Below are positions 21,467-31,681 of a stretch of DNA of 64,000 nt, in pieces. How positions within the stretch are numbered: the stretch's first letter is position 1; each line of letters starts with the position of its first letter. This DNA is from Roridomyces roridus (taxonomy: Eukaryota > Basidiomycota > Agaricomycetes > Agaricales > Mycenaceae). The stretch spans positions 372,001-436,000 of the forward strand of contig JARKIF010000011.1 of the NCBI GenBank assembly GCA_029378245.1, given 5' to 3'. A program made the translations under genes and the position numbers. The notes beneath the pieces are model-generated. The model was given only the letters and a program-made list of their open reading frames with translations, was not told the DNA's origin and searched no databases.

Positions 21467-22887
21467 CGGTGAAGTGAATGCGAGCGACACCTAGCCGTCC
21501 AGAGCTTTTATTTTAATCCTCCACAGTCGCATTGCCAGTAAAAAAAAGACGATGCGGCATTGCGAGCGCTCACCCGATGATATCCAACATAGAAATTCCC
21601 ACAAGCCAAGGGCCAGCGGCACCCAGCCAAAATAGCAACCCGAGAAGGGCGAACAAGTTACAAGTGACGGGAGAAGGAAGTTCAAGGCAGGCAGGCGCTG
21701 ATATTCCGTGCGGGAAGAGTGATTTCTCCTGTCATTCGGAGGAAGGAAAACTGCGGATGCTATACAGTCAATATACAGTGACCAGGCGTATACGTGCAGT
21801 GCATTGGTGCCACGGGCGGGCATGGGCGGGCATGGGCGGCGTATGAATCCACACGGGATTCGGCAAAGGATGAACCTTTGCCTCTTGGTGACGTGTTCGG
21901 TCCGACTTTGAGTATTTAAACTCCCTCAGGTTCATTCTCCAAATCGCACAGCCCCTGCCCCACTCGCCTCTTCCAAGCCGATTTGCCAGCTCTTCCCTGG
22001 AGAGACCACATCTAATCGTCAGATGATCGAGCGAAAGCCATGTCCGTTACATCCATAGTTGGGTCAGGCCTAAATCAACCTCAACTCTGGACGTACCGTA
22101 AAGTCGGGAAATCGCTGTCGCTCAATCCTACTTCAATTTGATCGCATCCTTACAGGGGAGAGCTGGCGCGTTGCTTTAGAGGAGTAGAGTGGAGGCGAGG
22201 GTTGCGTTTGGTGAGATGTATCGCGCGGAATGGACCCGAGGGATACCAAGTAAGTGAATCAGTTTCTGTTGTTGAGATAAGAGTAGTGCGCATGAGGGAT
22301 AAATAGATAGTTCATCAGATTAGACACTGTTCAGCCAGATTTGCGGCAAGTCCATATTCGCCCAGAGTAAATGGACCGGAAGGAGAGTAATATTCGGGCG
22401 CACTGACAAGGGCCAGTTCCTTGATGAGTGTCGGCTGTGGGAGCCGTCGTTTCGGGCTATCGGTGCGGAGCTCGAGGGGAGCAGAACGCAGGAGCTGATT
22501 TGGCTGGGTTTTTCTCTCTCGGATTTGTCGGCGAAGCATTGACGGTGCTTCGTGTGGGATTAGCTGTTCCAGATACTGGGCCAGATAGACGAGTATTACG
22601 GACGTCACGGAGGAATACTTGACTCGTTCGGCATGAATATACATTTGATGCGTTTCGGCGGGGACTTTGAGTGTCAAGGGATGGGGAATTTGATGTGAGC
22701 AAGGGATTGAAGCACAGATATATCTCACCTTCGAGCATGACCTCAGCCCGGACCGCCGGTGCAGTCATTTGACGCCTCGCGGATACAGACGGCGCGCGGC
22801 CCACGCGACTCGGGATACGCCTTATGACCCTTGCTTCCTTCGACGTACATAGCCAGCACTCACCCCCACCTCCTCCTGGTACCACCC
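21467..22887. other. Intergenic, shared upstream region
   Basis: Divergent upstream region of the exporter and the GDSL hydrolase. Overlapping frames on the minus strand (22315-22966) have no recognisable content. A short tandem gcgggcatg repeat lies near 21815-21838. Confidence 0.45.
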
Positions 22888-24230
22888 ATGCACCACCTCC
22901 TTCTCGTCCTCGCCGGGCTGAGGCTCGCCCTAGCTCAACCAGGTACCCCCACCTCGAACCTTCCAATCCTGGTCAATTCGACGTCCACATTGACGTTGGC
23001 GGTCCAGCCCGCATGCGGATCGCTCGACTCGACAACGTTCGCTGAGCTCAACACGGGTATCAACTTGGGCAATATCAAGTACGCATTACTGTCTTGGCGC
23101 GTTGCTTGATACGCATAGACTCACCTCGTCTAGAACGCTCGTCACCTTTGGCGATTCGTGGACCTCTACGGGTGGTGCGTCTTGCCAACTCTTTGTTCAA
23201 AACTGTGTAACCTGAAGAATGAGGGTATCAGCCAACGGTACAGTGCCCCTCCCGCCAATCCTCCACCCCCCACTCCCCTCCGCCGGCGCACGCAATTCGG
23301 AGAACCGTCGTGCCACAAACGGATTCATGTGGAGCGAACGTCTTGCAGCGGATCTCAACTCCAAGCTCCTCGATGTACGTGTCCTCCCCCCCTCCTACTT
23401 CTAAAGAAAAACTCACCGAAGAAAGTACTCCTGGGGCGGAGCCGTCATCGACAACTTTGCATACAACACGACGAGTCCGGCGAACAAGACCGGTGTTCCG
23501 CGGTCGGATTTCAACGCCCAAGCAACGTTCTTCTTCCAACAAGGCCGGTTCCTCGACGCGCTCGTACCCAGTCAGACGTTGTACACTGTAGCCTTTGGAA
23601 TCAAGTGAGTTGGTTGGCGGCAGGAACAGAACGAAAAACTGACTTGCGTCAAGTGATAACGGGCAGTTCGGTATCGGTGCGTGGATGTGCTCTTCGACGA
23701 GGCGGGACTTTTGAACACGATTTGAACAGCGGGTGGGGATATTGATATTGCGACACAAACGTACATCACAAGATTGGGCGAGCTGCAGCAGAGCGGCGCG
23801 CAAAACATCCTCATCCACGGCGTATGTCAGTCCATTCGAGCCTCCAAACATGTACTCACCAACAGCAGATGTACACATCCCACAGCGAGACAGACGCTCT
23901 CCAATCCGAGGTCTTCGCCTACCTCGCTGCATCGCACGCGGTAAACGGCACTCAATTTGCTTTCGTCAACCTCGAGCGCTTGTTCAGCACCATCGCAGCT
24001 GATCCTGCGGAATTTGGGTTTACGGGGAATGCGACGTGTCTTGTGAGCGCCAATACCATCGTTGGCGGATGCGACGACCCAGATCGGAGCGTTTTCTACA
24101 TCCGTGAGTCGTCGTTTGAGTAGACGAGTGAAAACTGATAGCAAGGACAGCGGGACACCCGTCGATGATGACGCACGGGTTGATTAACCAGTATACGCAG
24201 ACGGTGGTGGGACAGTGTCTTGTAGCATAA
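22888..24230 (+). CDS. Secreted GDSL/SGNH hydrolase, CE16-like
   Basis: Extracellular esterase of the SGNH hydrolase fold, related to fungal carbohydrate acetylesterases (CE16). Signal peptide MHHLLLVLAGLRLALAQ. Seven or eight short exons. Block I is LVTFGDSWTSTG (nucleophilic Ser). Block III is GINDNGQFGI, assembled over two introns near 23605-23651 and 23673-23729. Block V is PGHPSMMTHGLIN with the catalytic His. Several N-glycosylation sequons are present (NSTS, NTTS, NATC). The upstream ATG-less frame from 22831 was not used. The enzyme probably removes acetyl groups from hemicellulose or oligosaccharides during wood or litter decay; the exact substrate is inferred. Confidence 0.82.
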
Positions 24231-24340
24231 ATATCAAGGTGGTACAGAGCGTAAAAAATCCCAAATCCTATTCAAGGTTTTCGTGTCAGTGGAGAGCTGA
24301 TGATAGAGACGTGTCGCGCACCAGAAAGAAAATCCCCCAA

Positions 24341-24725
24341 TCACATCGGCGGATAATGCTCAGGCGACGGCCCCAGATCGTCGCCGCTCCCGGGTGTCAA
24401 GGCACCGCTGGCAGCCTTCCCATCAGCACTGGGCTGCTGCGACGTCGTCATGAGCGTCGACCTCGACGGCTGGTCGACGTAGATACGTCCAGATGCCCTG
24501 TCCTTGCGATATTTGCGCTGCATGAACTCCTCATCAAGAGCTCTCTCCCGTGGGTCCCTATTCGTCTTGTTGTTGTGGAGACCCGAGCACAGCCCGGAGC
24601 CATCGGATCCTGGGTCGGACGAGGAGCAGAAACCTAAGAGAGGAGTGAAGATGTTATGTGGGAGGCAGGTGGGACGCACAACAGCAGGTGCAGAGGTAGA
24701 CGAGTCCAGTGCAGAGATCGCCCAT
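24341..24725 (-). CDS. Small protein with N-terminal Cys cluster
   Basis: Predicted 112-residue protein from two exons (24725-24680 and 24633-24341). The intron has a GTGCGT donor and a branch-like ataac before TTAG. Joined at phase 1, it gives MGDLCTGLVYLCTCCCFCSSSD: six Cys within about 18 residues, around a short hydrophobic stretch. Such clusters can be palmitoylated or membrane-associated. The rest is polar, with a basic DEEFMQRKYRKDRASGRIY segment and a Ser/Gly/Pro-rich tail. A longer unspliced frame starting near 24889 is open but less gene-like. Function is unknown. It converges with the GDSL hydrolase, 110 bp away. Confidence 0.55.
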
Positions 24726-24889
24726 TGAGGCGGAAGGCAAGAGGTGTTGATTGATTGATCCGGCCGGTATTGTGAATGAATGCCGATACAAAATGATTGA
24801 ACTCTCGGCGTTGGAGGCATGTTCAACTGGCAGCGGAATAGAGTATGTACAACGCGAATGGGTACACGAGTAAGAAGGAAACCATGCAA

Positions 24890-25764
24890 ATTACAATAGG
24901 CTTGGCCCTCATCTGACTCGCAATTGTCTCCTATCTGAATCTTGTCTGAATCCTCATGTGAATCTCGGACACCTTGGATATGCCTTGAGGACCTCCGGAG
25001 CAGTCAAGGCATATTTTTGTTTTCAGATTGGCTTCAAACGCGCACCTGGTTCAAGCTCGAACTGTTCTCATCGGTTGCTAGATCAACGGATCGATTTTGC
25101 CGAAGGTAAGCTTCTATCACTTGCGCTGCTTTTACTGTAAGCAGACAGATTTTAGTTCAGCTAAAATACACAGCAGGAGACAATTTTTTGCTATTCACGC
25201 TATTCAACCGCCGGGGTTCCGAAGTTCTTGGACCGACTCAGGTGTCGAGCTGGTGATGACTTCGGCACAGGGGTAGCTATTTGACGGAGGTCCACAAATT
25301 CGGTCAATTCTTAAAGGGTTTCGGGCGTGCAGATAGAAACAATCGCCGGGACTTACACTTACTTGGACGGCTGGGGCAGCTCGCTCACCTGTGTCTGATC
25401 ACAAGTTGGGATGTCAGGAAGGAACGTTTGTTGTCGAGCGATGGCCGCCTTACAAGTACACTGTCGATTCCCGGGTATCAAGCCCGAAACTGCATCCTGC
25501 TGAGTATATGGACCTACAAATCGGAGCAACGGACCGAATGCCTCGTTAGCTTGAAACCGGCGTTCAAAAATATCTGGTCGTGAATTGAACATGTTACAGT
25601 GGAGATGAGTAACTTGGTATGCATACGGTCGGAAGCAGCAACAATATAATAAATGTACATATTAGGTGACTCGTGGGATGGGGCTGAAATTGAGCGCTAG
25701 ACCAGAGCGGATCATTATGCTGTTCAAGTAGAAGTGTAGCTGTACGGGTGCTGTGAATTCTCCA
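24890..25764. other. Intergenic, no gene recognised
   Basis: Contains a small palindrome (ttttag-ttcag-ctaaaa near 25150) and a weak 11-bp inverted repeat about 250 bp apart. No coding exon is recognised. Confidence 0.4.
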
Positions 25765-26188
25765 CTACCGCCCACGCGCACGTCGTTCCTGTGCCGCGCG
25801 GCAAGCAAAGCAGTAGTCATCGACCGTGTCAATGTCCTGTTGGATCTCACCCCCAAAGTTCTGCGGACACGGATTAGCGCTCGTCCGTACTGCATTGCAT
25901 CAGATTTGGGGAAAGCTCGAGAGACTTGCCTTGGCACAAGTCGGCTGCCGGCAACCTGGAGGATGTTGGTAGCTTCGCTCGCAGCGCGGTGAATTGCAAT
26001 CTAGGATCGCAGTGACGAGATGTCGTTGGAAGTGCTGTAGTGTTCACTTGTTCGGTTCGCGCTCGACCATCAGGAGTAAAGGAAACATACCCCACAGCGG
26101 GACCACCGCGTTCCTTGACTGCGACAGAGGATGTGAGATTAGATTTCAACGGAGCAATAAATGCGGCCCACGCTATTTGCTGGCACAT
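25765..26188 (-). CDS. Small CGH/Cys-rich protein in four tiny exons
   Basis: Predicted 92-residue protein. Exons 26188-26172 (17 nt), 26118-26091 (28 nt), 26034-25926 (109 nt) and 25889-25765 (125 nt) join in frame with GT-AG introns. The product starts [20 protein letters not shown] and carries ordered Cys/His: a CGHxxxH unit, then [27 protein letters not shown] and a final [14 protein letters not shown]. The pattern suggests metal binding. It resembles small proteins I associate with mushroom genomes, but I cannot name a family. No signal peptide is present, so it is probably intracellular. The gene is easily missed because no exon has a long open frame. Confidence 0.6.
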
Positions 26189-28224
26189 GAGGGAAGAGTT
26201 CGAGTGAGTGGGAGGGTTCCTTGAAGGCTGTGGCGACAGCGATGTTTATATACAGCCCACTAGCCGCTCCGGAAAGCTCGCAGATTGTTTTCACGAGAGG
26301 CCTCGTGCCGAGAACAGAGCTTTCCGGGCTTATCCGAAGACGTCCTATCAGCGACCAAGGTCAAACGACATTATGTCGAACACACGTTGGGTTGCACTGC
26401 AAACCCAAGGAGACGTCGTGGTTCGTTGTTATCTCCGCCTGCGCTAGTGTTATCCGCAAGCTCCGGCTATCTTTCAACGCTATCAGACAGAGCGAGAGTG
26501 AGCACGGGAACGAGGCTTGAGAAGCGGAAGCACAGGTAATGTGCACGATCGACTCGAACCCATTTAGTCTGGTTTCTATCTTGAGAGATACAGCCAGTCA
26601 GATGAATGGATAACGTGTCCACCCGCCGGTGCAGCACACTCGTTTTCGGATTTATCAAGACCGCGTGTTGTCGGGCAGGCAGGCATGCCCGAGTACATCA
26701 GTCCATGATCGTGGTGAGAATCACGTTTTGGAGGCATGCGGGTGTGGGTGCGCGCGTAGCCCACGACCTGCTCACCGGATTGCCGGCTTTGGGGCTTGAC
26801 GAACTCCGATTCCGGGGTAGCCTGGGAAGTCGCTAGATTATCCAGGAAAAATGGCGGTAGAAACTTTGGGGGGTGACAACGTAACAGTTGAGCCTTGGAT
26901 TCCTGGATTCAATGAGCGGTTGGCGGAGGAAGGGAGGACCAGAAGAATGCTTTGAACGATGCAGGGTCTGTATGGTGCGAGGCGTCCGCGATAACAACGG
27001 AGATGATCCTTGGGTCACGAGGACGTCATTGAGAACGAGATTCAAAGCCGGTTTCCACGTATTACAGAAAACTTCAAGTTCTATGATCGCGACGTCAAAG
27101 TGGAGACAACGTTTGGAAGTCTGGCATCGCGAGAGATGTTCCTGGCGTTATGGAATGTTCTTTGAATTCAACGGCAGGGCCGAGGTCATGTCCTTGGGTA
27201 TCTTGATCAAATAATCGCGTAAATGGCCGGGCAGAAAGTGTATAGTCAATGTGTTCGGGTTGCGTCGGTTTATCCAGAGCAGACACGTATCCGAGGGCAA
27301 TTTTCATGATTCGTTAGGGCGGTCTGGAGACATTTGCTACTCCGAAGAACGTGCGCCAAACGAACCGACGGCTTGGTCCCACATGGGGCTACCATGGAAC
27401 CGTGTTCTACTTACGTGTGAGATTGTGGCCTTGCGCCTAAAGGCAAAATTTGGGGCCGAAAGATAGTCTTTGAGCCTAAATCCCACAAAGTTCGACTAGT
27501 CTTGGCGGTTCGTAAGAGGGGGTGCTGGTTCGTCGGGAGAACGGCGTGAAAAAGCTCTGCACACTGCAGTGGATGTCGTTCCCAGACCTGAGACCTCTGA
27601 CCAACCTCTGACGTCGGAGGCCCTGAGATCGAAATAGCGAATTTTTCAGAAGTTCCCGGAGCCTCGTCTAGTTTAGACGCCAGGGGCAAGCCCGACAGAC
27701 CTCGAGTGTGTGTGGGTGAAAGCAAAGCGGTGGTGTCATGTGACATTGATGTGACACATCCGTCATCCAAGCACGGAGTTGTTGCGGGGTTTTTCGATCC
27801 ACTTCAGTCTGATCGGTGAAATTTCAGAATTCCTATCCGGGCGCATGGGCGTTCCCGTGGCCGTATCTTTTGGATTTATCAGTTTCCTGCAAGGCACAGA
27901 AGTCAGCACTATCAGCTTGGTTGTCGTTCTTTGCTTCGGGTTGAAGAACAAACCCGGAGTTCGAATGGCCTAGCGGCTGTCATCTGGCTCTCGCATTATC
28001 TTTCCCTGAGTAAAGGTACCCTCTCGCAGCCTCTCCTGACTCGTGTCAAAAAATCCTATTCATGCATCCGGGTGTTCAGCTGGCCGGTTTCCTTTCACAG
28101 AGTGCCAATCTCGACATCCATTTGACTTGTAGTCATGCGAGCGAATCATCCGACCAAAAAGCACACACAAGGTATTTAAGGGAGATACGTAAGCAAGATA
28201 AAGAATACAGTCGATCGAGAAGCC
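26189..28224. other. Gene-poor 2-kb stretch
   Basis: No domain or convincing splice chain is seen on either strand. Frames up to about 119 codons exist but look like chance. Tiny multi-exon genes like the one at 25765-26188 could be hidden here and would not be seen by frame length. Confidence 0.4.
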
Positions 28225-30126
28225 TCACTGCCCGAGCGGCACCATTTGATACGTAGCCCTCCCCGTGCCCTCCAACGCCAAACTCTCTGGCGAGCCAAAC
28301 GCCACCCGTCCCGCAGCACCCCGTAAATGCCCATACCTCAGCCTCACTTCCCTGCTCCCACCCCAGCCCTCACCCGAGTCCAAATCCACCCCATCAAGCT
28401 CAACATTCCTCGTCGCATTCAAAAAATCCGTAAACCCCGACCCCGTGCCGGCCGTATGGAGCGGATTGCTGAACAGCGCTATCAAGCCGATAAGCGCGAT
28501 GACGAGGACGCAGCCCAGGCCCACGCCGTATATGAGGAAGAGCCGGTGGCTGTTGTACGCGAAAAAGGGCTGCGTGAGCGAGTACACGCACGTCGCGTCT
28601 TTGGATTGCGTCACGGCTCCAGAGGGGAGCGTGAGGATCGAGAGAGTGATGTTGGTCAGGAGGGACTCCATCCCCGCGGCGAGGTCAGAAGTCCAGTTGA
28701 GGTACCCCCCTTGGAGTGAGGAGACGAGCTGGCTTTCAAAGACCGGGAGGTTGGCGGCTTGAGCTTGAGTTTGTGTGGGCGTGGCAAAGGTAAAGCCCAC
28801 GGAATCGCTCGTGATGAAGGTGGTTATGTTCCCGACGAAGGATGTGTATAGACTAGAGAGGAGAGCGTAATAGTTAGTCGTGCCATTGAATAAAGACGAA
28901 TGGACGCCCGGTTGGCCGTCCGCGAAAGGGGGAGAAGCCGGCAATTGACTCGCGGGTTGGATCAAGGTGATGTTTTCGACGGTGACGGTGGGAACGGCGC
29001 CAGCGAATGAATACAAGATGTGATATGTCGAGTTGTACGGGATGCAGGTCACATTCCGGCTCGACTCGGGACTGGGTATGAACCGTGCGCTGTTGGCAAA
29101 GTATGCCGCAAAATTCCAGTCGGGATATCCGCTCGGCGGCGTAGAGTCATCAAACGTGACGCCGAGGTATGCAGGGGTTTGACTGATTGGAATGAACCCC
29201 CACGTCAAGAGCGACGTATTTTGGACACTGGGGGTGCATGAAAAGGACGGGGCGTCGAATGTGGTGCGATAGGTGCAATTACTGCCTCCGCACGGAGAAG
29301 TTGGAGGCAAGGGCTGCCCGCCGAGGAGTACAGTGCCCACCAAGCGATCCGCCAGCGAAGTCGGTGCATCGTAAGGAGCCGCAGCGCTGGAAGTCAATAC
29401 TGCCCTCAATCAGTACCCACAGTCAGAATCCAATTGGCAAGCCCACGTACTATCATAAAACGCTGCCGAAGATCCAAAATCAAAGGACGGAATCGTGCAT
29501 GGGCTATCCTCCTCGACGATCTGATTGCGCACAGTCAGAGTGCCCGGCGCCAGCGTCACGACGATAGGGTATGCCCACCCGAGAGCCGCAACAAGAACGA
29601 TGTACCTCCCATTCTTGACAAAATCCCATGACAAGAATGATAGAACGCTCGACGTCGAGGACCACAGGGCGTCGAGTCCACCCAGGGTGAAACTCCGTTG
29701 CTGCACGACGACCCAGGCGCACTGGACAAACGCAGCGCTAGCGCTGACGCCAAGGAAGGACGAGACGAGGAACGCGAATGCTGTATTCAGTGCGGAGGCA
29801 CCCGCCTGGGAGTGGACTTTGGATATGGAATTTTGGTCGCCGGTCGGGTTCTTGCCGTGTAGCGACGTATTGAAGAGGTGGTGGCCGATTGCGAGAGCTA
29901 GGGCTGCTATCCAGGCCACTGATATCTTGAGACAGGGGGTGAGACGGGAGGACGAGCGGGGCTTGGAACTCCTGAGCGTCGTCGAAGAATCTACAGCAGC
30001 GTGAGTGGTAGGAGGCGAAGAGTCGGTAAGGGTACGACCATAAGGAGCGTGTGAGGACAAGGATAGTGTCGAGGCTTCCTTGTCGGGGTGTTGTGCACGG
30101 AGCGTCGCTGCGTAGGTGGTCGACAT
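28225..30126 (-). CDS. Four-pass membrane glycoprotein, unknown function
   Basis: Two exons. The intron (about 29396-29447) joins SSAAFYD to ILTSSAAAPYD. About 615 residues. The N-terminus is polar and Ser/Thr-rich. Then come three hydrophobic helices (ISVAWIAALALAIGHHLF; LNTAFAFLVSSFLGVSAS; YIVLVAALGWAYPIVVTL), a large loop with many N-glycosylation sequons (NCT, NTS, NVT, NST, NIT, NGT, NWT) and paired Cys, and a last helix (LIYGVGLGCVLVIALIGLIALF) before a short cytoplasmic tail. The layout is common in uncharacterised fungal plasma-membrane proteins. Database entries of this kind are often given misleading enzyme names, so I assign none. Confidence 0.75.
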
Positions 30127-31681
30127 GGTGTGGGGGTGAAAAGAAAAGTTCGGCTCTTGACACCAGTGGAATATAAATCAAGGGCTATCTATCAATGGGC
30201 GCCGTAACATTCTGAAACCGTCGCAAGTGACTCTAAACCACTTTTAGCGCGCAAGGACGAGGGAAGCGACGCTACCCCGAGACCCACTTTGAGCCTGGCA
30301 ACGTCGGGGTTCCGAAGAAAGAGTCAAGCGCACCTCGACGAGTGGCATGGTCCAGGGGAGGAGACGCAAATGTGAGACACGATTTGGACACATGTACAGT
30401 GTGATTGACGGGATGTTTCGAGAGCCCTTAGCGGCGCTGCCAGCTGGGCAAGCGTTGACAGGGCCGGCGCCTATGGAGCGCTCATCCCTGGATTGTTCGG
30501 GGGCACTCGTGGTTTTCTTGAGCCATTGAGTGGGCTTCAATCGACGAGTTCGATTGAGACGGATGGAGCGTTTGTTGTTGAGCTAAGGCACTGGGGGTGG
30601 TGGTGGTCGAAGGCGAGTAACATCATCGGTGACATCAGTGATGAGTGACATCAATCTCCGCTTATCGAGTCCACAACCTCCTCCTCGCCGGTGCTGGGTG
30701 TCACCAGAGCTGGGAAGACCCCCAAATCGGATGATGTGGACCTGACGATTTGGACTGAGCGCGGAAGGAGGGCAGGGCAGATCTCATCCGCATCGCCCGA
30801 GTCGGCCCGACGCCCAAGTGTACACTTATAATTACAAACAGGTGCGTCCACTACGCTGCTTAGCGCTTATCGTCTGAGTGCAGCTCACGCATCTCGAAGT
30901 CCTCGTAGCATTGAAATCGTGGCTGACCTCCCCGCATTTGACGATCTTTTGACACCTCGGCCACGAATATTTGCCCTAGTAAGTATCCCGTGAGTTTGCC
31001 ATGAGTTTGTTACCTCTTTCACTTCTGATGAGGCACGCCGGGGCCATATGACGCTCTGGAGCTCGCCTTCTGGCACGTCTCGGGGAGTCGATTGATATTC
31101 TGACGCTCACCGAGCTCTGCTCCTCGCCTCACCTAAGTAGGCCTCACCCGCCGTGACTGTTGTGTGACTGAGCTGCCTTCCTTTCTGGGTGATTATGTCA
31201 TCAGGCACCTCTTGCGCACTCTCGCACTTTGCGGCGCAGGCATCGACTTTGGGAACACGCTCAAGTGGGATAGTCGATTCTTTGGGGTCCCCCGCAGCTT
31301 CTCCCTCGGTCTCTATGTGTTTCCGAGGGGTGTGTCAAGCTTTCGGGCGAGACCGCTTTGCAATGGTGTCAGTCGAGGATATCTCCCGCATTGTACGCCT
31401 CGCCACTTTCGCTCGAAAAACGCAGCATCGCGGCCTCCACTCTGCGAGTGATAAATTCGCGTGCGCGGAGGTACAAGCTGGCGTCTCGAATTCCGCGCTC
31501 CCCCCTAACTCCAGGGTCTGCCAGTCGACGTACTCCGGATTGCCTGCGCGATCTATTTCATCTTCGGTCCATGGTCCCGTTCTCCGTACTCTCCACCACC
31601 TGTACTCACTCGCTAGTCACAATTGCATGTCTTGTTCTTACAGGCAAACTCGATTCGTGCATTGGTGGACAGAAAGCCACG
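30127..31681. other. Intergenic, no gene recognised
   Basis: Upstream region of the membrane glycoprotein and the downstream edge of the TPR pseudogene. A 201-codon frame on the plus strand (31189-31794) overlaps the pseudogene's 3' end and looks like a chance frame. Confidence 0.4.

Noticed and set aside
24921..25185. Inverted repeat of 11 bp (aggagacaatt) about 250 bp apart
   Set aside because: There is no flanking duplication and the arms are too short to call a transposon.
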